Assembly (NCBI RefSeq): GCF_001544835.2
Contig: NZ_FCNX02000003.1
Span: forward strand, 372,001 to 436,000
Direction: 5' to 3'
DNA: 64,000 nt
Source of the DNA: Caballeronia fortuita
GTDB taxonomy: Bacteria > Pseudomonadota > Gammaproteobacteria > Burkholderiales > Burkholderiaceae
Part shown: piece by piece, positions 43,453-52,939 of the stretch
Layout: each line of letters begins with the position of its first letter
Numbering within the stretch: the stretch's first letter is position 1
Notes under the pieces: generated by a model
What the model was told of the DNA's origin: nothing
Seen by the model: the letters and a program-made list of their open reading frames with translations, nothing else
Database searches by the model: none
Position numbers and translations under genes: made by a program

Positions 43453-45150
43453 TCACTTGCTCGTGCTCGTACCGATCCACTTGTCGAGTATCTCGTGGAT
43501 GTGGCCCATGCCGCTGCTCTTGTCGGCGGTCTTGCTTTCGGCGGGCGTCTGCGCCGCCGTTTGACAGGGCACACGGTAGTCGGGGTGCGCGACCGCGCAG
43601 TTCGTCGCCATGTCTTTTGCGGTCTTGGTGTCGCCGTTTTGCCGATAGAACGAGATCATGGACACCCACGGGAGCGGGGCGCGGCTGAAGGCGTCGAACT
43701 GCTGCTGCATCAGCGTTTGTGCGCCAGGCTTGTCGTGCGCCGCCACCATGCGCGTTGCGAGATTTACCTGCACTTGCCATGAGCGTTCGCGCGCGCTCTG
43801 GTTGCGCCGCAGAATCGCGATGGTCGCATCCGGACGCCCGGGCGCGGACAGGTTAGACAAGTTGGCGAGCATGTAGAGCGGCAAGCCGTCGTTGGCGGTC
43901 GGACCCGATGCGATGGTCTGCACGATCGATGCCGCTTCCGCATAGCGGCGCTGCGCCTGCAGATCCTGCGCCTTGGGCACGAGCGCGTAATGCGCGAGAA
44001 TCGTCGGCGTCGAGCCCTGCTTTCGAGCGTTCGTCCACGGCTGCACACGGGCGTCGGGCATATCGGTGCCGAGCAGCGGTTCTACCGCCTTGCGCAAATC
44101 GGCTTCGCGTTCGGCGGCGTCGCCGTGCGTTTCCTGCAGCGCTTCGACGGCCGTGCCCACCTGATCCTCGATCAGATGCTGCGTATCGAACGCGGCGCCG
44201 CCCATCGTTCCTTTCACGTCGATTTCCTTGTTCGTGCCGGCAGAGAGCGCATCGGCCAGCGCGTTGATCGTGCCTGCCTGCGAACCCATCGAAGGCAGCG
44301 CGCCGCCGAACGACGGCAGCTTGATCGACTGAGCGCTGGCGTCCTTCACGCTTTTATCGCGGTCGGCTGCGGTCTGCATCGCCCGGAGTTGCTTTTGCCG
44401 TTCCTTCGCCTGCTTGTCGTAGGCTCCGATGCGTTCGAGGAATGTCTTGAAGCCCTCGGGATACGAATAGCCGTTTTTCAAACTGATGGTCGCGCCGAAG
44501 AGATCGGCCTGTTCCTCCTGTGTCCGCTCCCATGCGGGAAAAAGCGCTCGCGTGCCGAGCGCCTGCACGACGAAGATATTGTCCACGCCCGACCATTGCG
44601 TGGCGCTTGCGCGCTTGTTGGCATACGTCCAGGCGAGTGTCGTCAGCGCAGCGCCCGCTTCACCCGCGGTCTTGACATTGTTCGCGGCATAGTGATTCAG
44701 ATAGACGTGACCGAATTCATGCGCGAGCACCGCGAAGATTTCATCTTCGCTTTCGACGACCGAAATCCAGTACTGCGAGATGTAGATGTTGCCTGCCGCC
44801 GATGACGACGCCGCGAGCGCCGTGTCCGCGGTTATGTGCACGGTGCCTGGGTAATCCGGCACGCCCGCCGTGCGTTTGATCTTGGCGAGCAGGCCGTTCA
44901 GATAGCGCTCCATCTCGGGCATGGCGATGAGACCCCAGCCGTCCGCGCGATTGTTGTTGAGGTCTTCCGTCACCGATGGCCAGTCGCGCTGCACCGGCGG
45001 CGGTATCTGTCCAGCGGTCTGCATCGTTGCGTCCTTCTTCGCGCCAGGCATCAGATCCGCGATGCTGGTTGGCAGTCTTGTATCAGAGCAGGCCGATGCC
45101 ATCAGGCCGCACGCCACGGCGGAGACAATTTTCAACGCGCGCGTGACCAT
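43453..45150 (-). CDS. M48-family metalloprotease lipoprotein
   Basis: 565 residues from MVTRALKIVSAVACGLMASA with a lipobox-like Cys at about 21 (ASAC), so probably a periplasmic-face lipoprotein. Zinc motif HEFGH at about 144-148 (AVLAHEFGHVYLNHYAANN) and the third ligand in RTQEEQADLFGATISL. The C-terminal 200 residues are TPR-like (AQRRYAEAASIVQTIASGPT, LATRMVAAHDKPGAQTLMQQ), as in BepA/YfgC-type envelope proteases. Last of a three-gene operon with an SH3-like protein and a CHASE2 membrane protein; a role in envelope surveillance is likely. Confidence 0.87.
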   Translation of the reverse strand: MVTRALKIVSAVACGLMASACSDTRLPTSIADLMPGAKKDATMQTAGQIPPPVQRDWPSVTEDLNNNRADGWGLIAMPEMERYLNGLLAKIKRTAGVPDYPGTVHITADTALAASSSAAGNIYISQYWISVVESEDEIFAVLAHEFGHVYLNHYAANNVKTAGEAGAALTTLAWTYANKRASATQWSGVDNIFVVQALGTRALFPAWERTQEEQADLFGATISLKNGYSYPEGFKTFLERIGAYDKQAKERQKQLRAMQTAADRDKSVKDASAQSIKLPSFGGALPSMGSQAGTINALADALSAGTNKEIDVKGTMGGAAFDTQHLIEDQVGTAVEALQETHGDAAEREADLRKAVEPLLGTDMPDARVQPWTNARKQGSTPTILAHYALVPKAQDLQAQRRYAEAASIVQTIASGPTANDGLPLYMLANLSNLSAPGRPDATIAILRRNQSARERSWQVQVNLATRMVAAHDKPGAQTLMQQQFDAFSRAPLPWVSMISFYRQNGDTKTAKDMATNCAVAHPDYRVPCQTAAQTPAESKTADKSSGMGHIHEILDKWIGTSTSK

Positions 45151-45152
45151 GA

Positions 45153-45512
45153 TCAGTTGCACCTTGCCGAGCCTGCATTTCGTGAGCCCGCCACATGTGC
45201 AATGGCGGGCGGGGTGCTGCACACGACGGCCGCGGCTGGAGCGGTGCGCACGTCCATCGAATTGACCCAGGCGGAGCCGGTCGCGGTCTTGATTTCGTAG
45301 AAGCCTTTCGATTTCTGCATGACCTTCCACGGGAAGTCCTTCGCCGGTATCTTCGCGCCCGCATCCGCTATCGACGGCCCTTTGTACAGCTGCACTTCCG
45401 ACTGACTCGCCGCGACGATGTCCGTGCCTTCCGCATGCGCGGGTGCGGCGGCGGTGGCGGCGAGCGCGAGCAGCGCAACAGCGACACGACGCGAGATCGG
45501 ATTGATGTTCAT
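45153..45512 (-). CDS. secreted SH3-like small protein
   Basis: 119 residues. Signal peptide MNINPISRRVAVALLALAAT, cleavage near AHAEG. The mature part is a bacterial SH3-type fold: QSEVQLYKGPSIADAGAKIP, WKVMQKSKGFYEIKTATG and SAWVNSMDVRTAP, a pattern seen in cell-wall or envelope binding domains. The last 25 residues (CSTPPAIAHVAGSRNAGSARC) are poorly ordered. The start overlaps the stop of the CHASE2 gene by ATGA, and its stop lies two bases from the protease start, so the three are co-translated. Confidence 0.78.
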   Translation of the reverse strand: MNINPISRRVAVALLALAATAAAPAHAEGTDIVAASQSEVQLYKGPSIADAGAKIPAKDFPWKVMQKSKGFYEIKTATGSAWVNSMDVRTAPAAAVVCSTPPAIAHVAGSRNAGSARCN

Positions 45513-47140
45513 GCCTTCTCCTTCTCTCCGAGATACCAGTCGATGAGCTTCTTGTTCCATTCGAACCACTCGGCCACGAGCGCGAACAGCGTGACGTGCA
45601 CGATCGTCAGATAGGGGACGTTCAATACCCAGTGCCCGAGGTATAACAGCACGCAGATCATCACGACTGACAGCAGCACTTCCAGCGCCTTCAGCCGCGT
45701 CAGAAAGAAGCCTTCGGCCACCCTTGCGAAGAAGCGCCCGATCTTGCGCCTGGGCCGCTGTTTCACCACTTCGGCGTGCAACTGCAAGGTCACGCGCTGT
45801 TCGCTGGCGGAATCGTCGGAATCCGGCGCGCGCGTGGTCGCGACGATCGTTTCGTCGATCTCGACGCGCTCGAATTGCTGCGCGTCCCGGTAGCGTTCCT
45901 TCATCGGCTCGATCACGCGCTCTTTGAACAGAGCGAGCAGCAGCACGCACAAACCGCCGATGACGAGCAGCAGCAGCGCGCGCGCGTGCGGTCCGTCGGC
46001 CTCGAGTTCGTGAAGTTCGATGGCCTTCGTATAGTCGGGGCCGCGCGTGATCAGATTGTCGAGCGCCATTGCGTGCAAGTACACGCCAGGCACGCGATCC
46101 TGGATCGGCGACACGACCACATCGTTCGAATAGCCATATGCGCTGCCGATCATCACGACCTTGTCCTTGAGCAGCCACTGCAGGCGATCGCTTTGCGACT
46201 GGCTCGGATAGCTCATTTCACGCGCATAGAGCGTGTGATGAAAAACGCAGACCGGCTTGCCATGTTTCGCAACGAGCGCGTGCCACACGGCGCCGACGAC
46301 GAGCGGCGCTGTTTGCTGGCTCTCGTTGCAATACAGATCGTAGTTTTCCCTGAACACGTCGGAGGCGGGATCGGGATAGTGACCGTTCTCGCCATCGTTG
46401 TCCTTGTGCGCGGCTTCGCGCCGTCCGTTGCCGTTGAGGACCGTCCATTCGATGCCGTCGCGCACGGGATATAGACCCCATGTGATCGCGAGTTCCTCCT
46501 TCGGGTCTTCGACGCGGTGATGCGGCGCGTCCTCGTAGATAGCGAGCGCCGCGCTGCGCGCATGTTTCGAATTGCGCGCGATCATCGGATAGGTCCATAC
46601 GACGTGGTCGAGTTCATCGGGATCGTATTCGACGGCGACCTTGGTGGCGAGTCCTTCCAGTCCCTCGCGAACGAAAAGCTGTCGCTTGTCGTCGAGCCCG
46701 GCGGCGAGAAAGACGGGAATGTGTTCGCCCTGCATTTTCTTGAGGACGTGTTGTAGCCCAGTCACGCTCGCGTCCTTGCGCACGGACGAAAAGATCAGGT
46801 CGACGAAGATGGCGCTAGGCCGGTATTGCCCGACGTCGCTCACGATCTTGGCGTAGAAGTCGTATGAAGGCGGCCAGCTCTCCTGACTTTCGTCGATGGC
46901 TTTGTCGTCGACGAGCACGACCGTGATGTCGTCGTTGCGCACATCGGGCTTGTAGAACGCGCCCACGAACGGAGCGACGACCCGCGCCGCCTTTCGGGTG
47001 GCGAACTCCTCGCCGAAGATGTTCGGAATGACGATCGCGACGAGTGCTCCGATCACGCACGCGCTGATGGCGCGAAGCAGCGTCTCCCGAAAGGGCGGAT
47101 GCGTCTTGTCGGACTTCGTTGCAGGTCCACTCTCAGCCAC
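45509..47140 (-). CDS. CHASE2-domain membrane protein without output domain
   Basis: 543 residues from a GTG behind CCGGAGG (6 bases); longer in-frame readings upstream lack such a site. One N-terminal transmembrane helix (AISACVIGALVAIVIPNIFG) leads into a large extracytoplasmic CHASE2 domain: DITVVLVDDKAIDESQESWP, YDFYAKIVSDVGQYRPSAIF then VDLIFSS, and DRLQWLLKDKVVMIGSAYGY, GVYLHAMALDNLITRG. Three more hydrophobic segments follow (ALLLLVIGGLCVLLLALF, LLSVVMICVLLYLGHWVL, VPYLTIVHVTLFALVAEW). Usual CHASE2 proteins end in a kinase, cyclase or GGDEF output domain; none is present. Coupled to an SH3-like protein and an M48 protease. Confidence 0.8.
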   Translation of the reverse strand: MAESGPATKSDKTHPPFRETLLRAISACVIGALVAIVIPNIFGEEFATRKAARVVAPFVGAFYKPDVRNDDITVVLVDDKAIDESQESWPPSYDFYAKIVSDVGQYRPSAIFVDLIFSSVRKDASVTGLQHVLKKMQGEHIPVFLAAGLDDKRQLFVREGLEGLATKVAVEYDPDELDHVVWTYPMIARNSKHARSAALAIYEDAPHHRVEDPKEELAITWGLYPVRDGIEWTVLNGNGRREAAHKDNDGENGHYPDPASDVFRENYDLYCNESQQTAPLVVGAVWHALVAKHGKPVCVFHHTLYAREMSYPSQSQSDRLQWLLKDKVVMIGSAYGYSNDVVVSPIQDRVPGVYLHAMALDNLITRGPDYTKAIELHELEADGPHARALLLLVIGGLCVLLLALFKERVIEPMKERYRDAQQFERVEIDETIVATTRAPDSDDSASEQRVTLQLHAEVVKQRPRRKIGRFFARVAEGFFLTRLKALEVLLSVVMICVLLYLGHWVLNVPYLTIVHVTLFALVAEWFEWNKKLIDWYLGEKEKA

Positions 47141-47724
47141 GGGCAGCCTCCGGAGACCATCCCGCGAAGGAGGGCATAACGAGTTTAGTAAAGGAATCCT
47201 GACTAGAAAGAAGTATTTGTGGCGATTGCTTCTTTCGGCGGGGATGCGCAGGTAGAAGCTACTTTCAGCAGATGAATCGGTAGCCTTGCGTAGGGCGATG
47301 CACGCACGTTCGGATTGCTTCGCTATCCGGATGAACGGACAATCTTCGTCATTCTTACAAAGCGTTTTCATCTTTGGCTGACAACGTCGGCGTCGCAGCC
47401 AATCACAATCGCCGCGCTTCGAAGACGGGAGTTTGGGCTATCAGCTCGTCCAGTGTCTTCGAGTGGGCAGGATGCCGATGGTCTGCCGCGACCCTTTGCG
47501 TCGACCGCCGTCTATGCTGTCGGCGGCGATCGATCCGATCCGGAGCGTCGGCGTCGCGGCAATGGAGAAGCACGTGCGCGCGCGCGGTGGTTTGCTGCGC
47601 AAAGATCTCGATTCGCGCGGGCGTGGGCGGCGCGATCATATTTACGTGCTGTAACTGCCGGTCGGAGCCTGTCGCATGCTTTTCATCGAGGCGGTCAGCC
47701 TGACCCGCGCTCATTTTTGCCGGT
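47141..47724. other. no supported gene
   Basis: About 580 bases between the divergent CHASE2 operon and the TPR relic. It must hold the CHASE2 promoter. Frames towards 47700 may be the decayed upstream part of the TPR protein, but no motif is readable. Confidence 0.45.
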
Positions 47725-47739
47725 TTGGGCGCCGGCCGG

Positions 47740-48330
47740 ATGCGGCTCGTGCAGGGTTATTTTGAACTTGCTGTCGAGGCGCTCGAGCCTGCCTTGGCCC
47801 GGTGCAGGAGCGCCGAGTTCCCGATCTACGTTTCCCGGATAGCTTCCTTTCTCGCGGCGGCGTTGGCTTCGATTGGCCGCATCGATGATGCATTGCCCCT
47901 TATCAACGAGGCCATTCAACACTCGGCGGTGACGAACTTGAGGTTCAGTAACTCGCTCGTGCTCTCTAATTGCGGCCGGGTATGTCACCTAGCCGGTCAG
48001 CACAGTGAAGCTCTCGCTCATGCCCGTGACGCCATCGATGTTGCGCGAGCCTGTGGCGAACGAGGTAATGAAGGCTGGGCCGAGTGTCTGCTGCGCGAAT
48101 TGGTCTCAAACGGTGCCGATAGCTTGGCCGGAATCCAGGACGCTCGCGGTTACTACGGCGCGGCCTTGACCATCGCCGAGGGGTTAGGGATGCTGCCGCT
48201 GCAGGCTCAGTGCCTGTATGGGCTTTCACGGCTGCATAACACGACGGGCAAAGGTTCATTTGCGGAGCAGCTTGCCGCACAGGCCACCGCCCTTTGCCCG
48301 GAAACGGGCATGAAGCTATTGCTGGGCTGA
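47740..48330 (+). pseudogene. TPR-region relic of a larger ATPase/cyclase-type regulator
   Basis: About 196 residues with tetratricopeptide-like pairs of helices: LVQGYFELAVEALEPALARC, SRIASFLAAALASIGRIDDA followed by LPLINEAIQ, LAGQHSEALAHARDAIDVAR, RGYYGAALTIAEGLGMLPLQ. This arrangement is usual at the C-terminus of adenylate-cyclase/AAA-type multi-domain proteins. No catalytic domain precedes it and the upstream sequence is broken, so it is an N-terminally truncated remnant. Confidence 0.6.
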
Positions 48331-48471
48331 CATACGCTGGACTGGAACTGGCCACACGCGGTCATCTGTCGTCCGAGATTGTCGCCATTCGAGCGGCACC
48401 AATACGTCTGATACGGCCCTTCGCCGCGAACAACGAAGAACCGTTTTTCGCACCGCGAGGGGGCTGTCAGC

Positions 48472-48654
48472 TTAATAGCATCTCGCACCGTGCCCGATAT
48501 CTCGCAACTGCGACGCGATCGACTGGATCATGGTGTTCACGTTCGTTGGGTTCAGCTCTGTGCACCCGCCGATGATGCCGCCGGCCACCTTAGCCATCGC
48601 CTTGCTGTCCATCTCTTCGCTCTTGGGCAGATCCTTGATTACAAGTGTCGTCAT
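48472..48654 (-). CDS. small peptide with double-glycine-type leader (peptide 2)
   Basis: 60 residues behind CCGGAG (about 8 bases). Leader MTTLVIKDLPKSEEMDSKAM followed by AKVAGG, cleavage expected after residue 26. The remaining 34 residues begin IIGGCTELNPT and end GHGARCY, with two Cys that could form a disulfide or be modified; the core is unlike that of peptide 1 (Pro-rich, no Cys). The leader resemblance (IxDLPxS, AM, GG) shows one family. A sigma-54 promoter lies about 70 bases upstream. No exporter or immunity gene is adjacent. Confidence 0.7.
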   Translation of the reverse strand: MTTLVIKDLPKSEEMDSKAMAKVAGGIIGGCTELNPTNVNTMIQSIASQLRDIGHGARCY

Positions 48655-48723
48655 TGCAGTTCTCCGGAGGATGTTTCCGGAAAGCGAAATCGAATTGAAG
48701 GAGCTTTCCGTGGACCTTCAAAT

Positions 48724-48738
48724 GCAGGACCTGTGCCA
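48724..48738 (-). promoter_or_regulatory. sigma-54 promoter for peptide 2
   Basis: Read on the minus strand: TGGCACAGGTCCTGC, with GG (48737-48736) and GC (48725-48724) separated by exactly 10 bases. Start site expected near 48712, giving a leader of about 58 bases before the start codon at 48654. Matches the element before peptide 1 in TGGCAC and the GG-N10-GC spacing. Confidence 0.7.
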
Positions 48739-49720
48739 CATAAGAGCCAGAAGTCCTTCGCTGGTGCTGGCCTCGTTCTACAAGACTGCGGAAAGGAATA
48801 TGGCGAGTGTATGCGTGCGGGTTGTCGGGCTACAGCGAGCGGATCGCGGCGGTCTGTCGGTTGCCGGGCGACACGCGGCGCTTCGACTCAACGTTCCTGT
48901 TCTCGGGCGGTGGGCTTTTTCTTCGTTCTTCTTCGCAGACTTCCGGGGACCGTTTGCCACAGGCTCTATCCGGCCACGAGCAGTCGTCCGCCGATAGGAA
49001 AATCACGGTCACTGGAACGTCCGCTACTGCTCTAGAACAGACGGACTTGCCGCCTTGCTAGCTCTGTTGCTTAGTGCCTTTAACGCATTGGGAAGCGGTG
49101 CTTTGTTATGCCGGCGGGATCGTCAGAGTATCGATTGGCTACGTCCCCTCCCGCGAACGAACCCGCGTCCTCTTTCACCGACCGTCACACTCGCGCCATC
49201 CATCGCCGGGCTACGAGCAAAGCATCCCATCAGCGTGAAGCGGCTAAGGACAATCCCTTAGCCGGCCGCTTAAGGACATTCCCTAGGTCCGTCGTTCGCG
49301 CGTCGAAACGTCGGCTGCCCGAATCGATGAAAGGAAGCGGTTCCCGCGTGCACCAAAGCCCCGCTGCGTAACACTAGGCGCCGTTCGGCGCTAACGTGGT
49401 GCGTCTCTGTGCACTGATTCCCTCGAAAGCAGCATTACCAAAAGTAGGGCATATGGCCAAGGAAATGTTAGTGGCCGTCCGGATTTGACTTGATACGCTT
49501 TGACCCGTGCATGGACGAACCGATGACAAGCACTTGCGAATCAGATGTCTTGATTCGAGGGCGATAAAAAACGCTGTGCGATTCGCATGCGCCGCATTAG
49601 ACGATTACCGCCATTTGGTGGCAACGCACACAGCCGGACAGCGCCGCCACGCGACGCGCTCGATGCGCGCCGCGCCGGACAGTGGCTACCGGACTCGTAG
49701 ACTATCAGTCGGAACAAAAG
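48739..49720. other. about 1 kb without a supported gene; contains a hairpin
   Basis: Frames on both strands are short and overlap; none shows a motif. It contains the perfect inverted repeat at 49241-49264. The 3' part must hold the promoter of the betaine importer operon; no sigma-54 or betaine-regulator element was recognised. Confidence 0.5.
49241..49264. repeat. 9-bp inverted repeat
   Basis: CGGCTAAGG-ACAATC-CCTTAGCCG, perfect arms with a 6-base loop. A similar but imperfect copy (TTAAGGACATTCCCTAGG) follows directly. There is no T run, so it is not a typical terminator. Confidence 0.55.
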
Positions 49721-51010
49721 ATGACACCCAACTTGACCCTTGCGCCGGAGCACATGGCGCACGTTAGTGTTCCGCAGGACACGGCCGCCGCTGCCAGTGA
49801 AGACGCTGGCGTCGCTGTCGGCGCGGAGATTCTGCAAGTCAGGAATCTTTCGAAGATCTTCGGACCGAAGCCCGAACGTGCGCTCGAGATGATGCGGCAG
49901 GGCCGCGGACGCAATGAGATTTTTGAAGTCACCGCCAACATGGTCGCGGTCGACGACGTGAGCCTCAGCGTTCGAGCCGGAGAGATCTTCGTCATCATGG
50001 GACTGTCGGGATCGGGCAAGTCGACGCTGGTGCGCCTGCTGAACCGCCTGATCGAGCCGACGTCCGGCAGCGTCATTCTCGAAGGCCGTGACATCGCACC
50101 GATGTCCACGGTGGAACTGCGCGAAGTGCGGCGCCAGAAGATGTCGATGGTGTTTCAGTCGTTCGCGCTGCTGCCCAATCGCACTGTGCTCGACAACATC
50201 GCTTACGGGCTCGAAGTATCGGGCCTCAAGAAGGCCGAACGTTATGAGACCGCGCGAGCGGCGCTCCAGCGCGTGGGCCTCGGCTCATATGAGAAGTTGC
50301 TGCCGAGCGAACTCTCCGGCGGCATGCAGCAGCGCGTGGGTCTTGCGCGCGCGCTTGCCGTCAATCCATCGGTGCTTCTGATGGACGAGGCGTTCTCGGC
50401 GCTCGATCCGCTGATCCGCTTCGAGATGCAGAACGAGCTGCTGCGCTTGCAGAAGGAAGAGCAGCGCACGATCGTGTTCATTTCGCACGATATCGAAGAG
50501 GCCATCAAGATCGGCGGCCGCATCGGCATCATGAAGGACGGCCGCCTCATTCAGGTCGGCACGCCCGCCGAGCTCATCCAGACACCCGTCGACGATTACG
50601 TGCGCGACTTCTTCCGCAACGTGGACGTCTCCCGCTTCCTGACCGCTTCCAGTTTGATGGAGAGGCCGGAGAAGGGCGTGTTCGCGTGCGACGTGGGCGC
50701 ATCGGCGGAGCGTTACCTCAACGACATGATCGATTCGAACGTCGATTGCGGATACGTCTGCGACGAAGCGGGCCGCTTCGTCGGCTGCGTGACGCTCGAC
50801 CGCTTGCACAAGGCGGGCAACCGCACCGTGCGCGATGCGTTGCATCCCGACCTGCACGCAGTGCAATCCGAAGCCGACCTGCATGAACTAGCAACAGTCG
50901 CGCTGGGCCGCGAGTATGACGTCCCCGTCGTCGACGGTGACGGCAAGCTCGCCGGCGTCGTTTCTTGCAGGACCATCCTCAGGCAAGTGTTGGAGCGGAG
51001 AGCAGCATGA
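49721..51010 (+). CDS. ProV-like betaine/quaternary-amine ABC ATPase with CBS domains
   Basis: 429 residues from ATG 49721. N-terminal extension, then KIFGPKPERALEMMRQGRGR typical of ProV/OpuAA, Walker A GLSGSGKST (about 95-103), LSGGMQQR, Walker B VLLMDEAFSALDPL and HDIEEAIKIG. The C-terminal 120 residues are a CBS pair (VDCGYVCDEAGRFVGCVTLD, DVPVVDGDGKLAGVVSCRT), which senses ionic strength or nucleotides in relatives. Stop overlaps the permease start by ATGA. Part of a three-gene importer. Confidence 0.9.
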   Translation: MTPNLTLAPEHMAHVSVPQDTAAAASEDAGVAVGAEILQVRNLSKIFGPKPERALEMMRQGRGRNEIFEVTANMVAVDDVSLSVRAGEIFVIMGLSGSGKSTLVRLLNRLIEPTSGSVILEGRDIAPMSTVELREVRRQKMSMVFQSFALLPNRTVLDNIAYGLEVSGLKKAERYETARAALQRVGLGSYEKLLPSELSGGMQQRVGLARALAVNPSVLLMDEAFSALDPLIRFEMQNELLRLQKEEQRTIVFISHDIEEAIKIGGRIGIMKDGRLIQVGTPAELIQTPVDDYVRDFFRNVDVSRFLTASSLMERPEKGVFACDVGASAERYLNDMIDSNVDCGYVCDEAGRFVGCVTLDRLHKAGNRTVRDALHPDLHAVQSEADLHELATVALGREYDVPVVDGDGKLAGVVSCRTILRQVLERRAA

Positions 51011-51897
51011 ACTCGTCATCATCGATTTTCGGGAAGTTCGCGGAAGACCTCGTCAACTTTCTGTTTCAGCACTTTCGCGGCGGCTTCGATGCCTTTTCTT
51101 CGGTCCTCGGCGCGTTCGTGAAGCTGTTCGAAGATGGACTGGCCGCGGTGCCGTTCATCGCCATGCTCGTAATTCTTATGGCGCTCGCGCTGTGGCGCCG
51201 TGGTGTGGTGTTCGCGGCCTTCGTCGGCGTGGCGCTGTACGTCATCAACTATATGGGACTGTGGGCGCAGACGGTATCCACACTGGCGCTCGTCATCGCG
51301 GCCACGTTCTTTAGCCTCGTCATTGGCGTGCCCATGGGGATATGGGGCGCGCGCAACCGGCGCGTCGAAGTGGTCCTGCGTTCGCTGCTCGACTTCATGC
51401 AGACGATGCCGGCCTTCGTGTATCTGATTCCGGCGGTCATTCTCTTCGGTCTTGGACGGGTGCCCGCTGTGATTGCCACAATCGTCTTTGCGATGCCGCC
51501 CGTGGTGCGCCTGACGACGCTCGGCATCAAGCAGGTGCGCGAAGAACTGCTCGAAGCGGGCCGCGCGTTCGGCAGTACCGATGCGCAGTTGCTGTGGAAA
51601 ATTCAGCTTCCGAACGCGTTGCCGTCGATCATGGCCGGTGTGAACCAGACCATCATGATGGCGCTGTCGATGGTCGTCGTCGCATCGATGATCGGCGCGG
51701 GCGGTCTCGGTGAGTACGTGCTGAGCGGCATTCAGCGCCTCGATATCGGCATCGGCTTCGAGGGCGGCCTGGGTGTGGTGCTGTTGGCCATCGTGCTGGA
51801 CCGCCTGACCGAGAGCTTCGGCGTCAAGTCGAAGAAGAAGCCGCGCAAGTCGGCGAAGTCCTTGAAGCAAGGCGCGACCGGCGCTGCGCAGACCTAA
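51007..51897 (+). CDS. ProW-like betaine ABC permease
   Basis: 296 residues. N-terminal amphipathic extension, then six or more transmembrane helices (VPFIAMLVILMALALW, VSTLALVIAATFFSLVIGVP). The ATPase-contact loop reads VREELLEAGRAFGSTDAQLL and the following LPNALPSIMAGVNQTIMMAL is the ProW hallmark. The start is coupled to proV-like stop (ATGA). Confidence 0.9.
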   Translation: MNSSSSIFGKFAEDLVNFLFQHFRGGFDAFSSVLGAFVKLFEDGLAAVPFIAMLVILMALALWRRGVVFAAFVGVALYVINYMGLWAQTVSTLALVIAATFFSLVIGVPMGIWGARNRRVEVVLRSLLDFMQTMPAFVYLIPAVILFGLGRVPAVIATIVFAMPPVVRLTTLGIKQVREELLEAGRAFGSTDAQLLWKIQLPNALPSIMAGVNQTIMMALSMVVVASMIGAGGLGEYVLSGIQRLDIGIGFEGGLGVVLLAIVLDRLTESFGVKSKKKPRKSAKSLKQGATGAAQT

Positions 51898-51965
51898 GCA
51901 GCACGGCAGGACCATACGAATACCCACGCGATCATACGACTGTACGAACTATAAAGGAGTGCAAA

Positions 51966-52841
51966 ATGGCGGGCAGCTTTATCAACGGATTATTGGCCAA
52001 GACCGCATTGGTGGTGACGTTCGGCATGACGGCGGTATCGGCGGGAGCGGCGGAGCCCATCAAGATCGCCGTGACGAATTGGGCCGACGTTCTCGCGGTG
52101 GCGAACGTCGCCAAGTACGTGCTCGAGACGAAACTGCAACAGCCCGTCAAGTTCGTGCAGGCCGATATCGGCATTCAGTATCAGGGCGTCGCGCGCGGCG
52201 ATCTCGACATCATGGTCGGCGGATGGCTGCCGGTGACACACGCCGCGTACTACACGCGTTACAAGAACGACATGGCGGACACCGGGATCATCTATACCGG
52301 CGGCAAGAACGGCTGGGCAGTGCCGGATTACATCCCCGAAAGCGAACTCGGGTCGATCCCCGATCTGAACAAGCCCGAGGTCAAGAGCAAGCTCAACGGC
52401 ACCATTCAGGGCATCGAGCCGGGCGGTGGTCTGATGCAGGCATCGGAGAAGGCCATCAAGGAATACAACCTGTCCGGCTACACGCTGCAGTCATCGAGTG
52501 AAGCAGGGATGCTCGCCTCCATCTCGCGCGCTTATCAGTCGAAGAACTGGGTCGTGACGACGGTCTGGAGCCCGCATTGGCTGTGGCAGAAATGGAAGAT
52601 GCGCTATCTGAAGGACCCGAAGGGCGCGCTCGGTGGCGAAGAGCAAGTGCACGGATTTGCATCCAAGCAGTTCGCGACGAAATTCCCCCGCGCCGATGTC
52701 TTCTTCCATCACTTCAAGCTGACGCTCGCGGATGTGGAAGCCATCGAGTACGAGGGCAACACCACGAACGATTGGCCGGGCGCCGCGAAGAAGTTCGTCG
52801 ATGCGCATCCCGAGAAGGTCAAGGCGTGGCTCGAGCAGTGA
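51966..52841 (+). CDS. ProX/OpuAC-like betaine-binding periplasmic protein
   Basis: 291 residues with signal peptide to about residue 28 (GAAEPIKIA) and an AAAGGAG ribosome binding site. Trp and aromatic residues that form the cation cage in betaine-binding proteins are at VTNWADV, VGGWLPVTHAAYY and WSPHWLW; the substrate-class fold is clear from GIEPGGGLMQASEKAIKEYN. Binds a quaternary ammonium compound for the ProV/ProW pair encoded upstream. Which betaine is preferred is unknown. Confidence 0.88.
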   Translation: MAGSFINGLLAKTALVVTFGMTAVSAGAAEPIKIAVTNWADVLAVANVAKYVLETKLQQPVKFVQADIGIQYQGVARGDLDIMVGGWLPVTHAAYYTRYKNDMADTGIIYTGGKNGWAVPDYIPESELGSIPDLNKPEVKSKLNGTIQGIEPGGGLMQASEKAIKEYNLSGYTLQSSSEAGMLASISRAYQSKNWVVTTVWSPHWLWQKWKMRYLKDPKGALGGEEQVHGFASKQFATKFPRADVFFHHFKLTLADVEAIEYEGNTTNDWPGAAKKFVDAHPEKVKAWLEQ

Positions 52842-52939
52842 GAGTCGCGGGCGCTTTCTCGCCGTGTCGCGTGACGGAAGAAAGCGCTGTCAAAACGTTC
52901 AGCCTTGTGTCTCATCAGAAAGTTGTCGGAGTCGCATAA

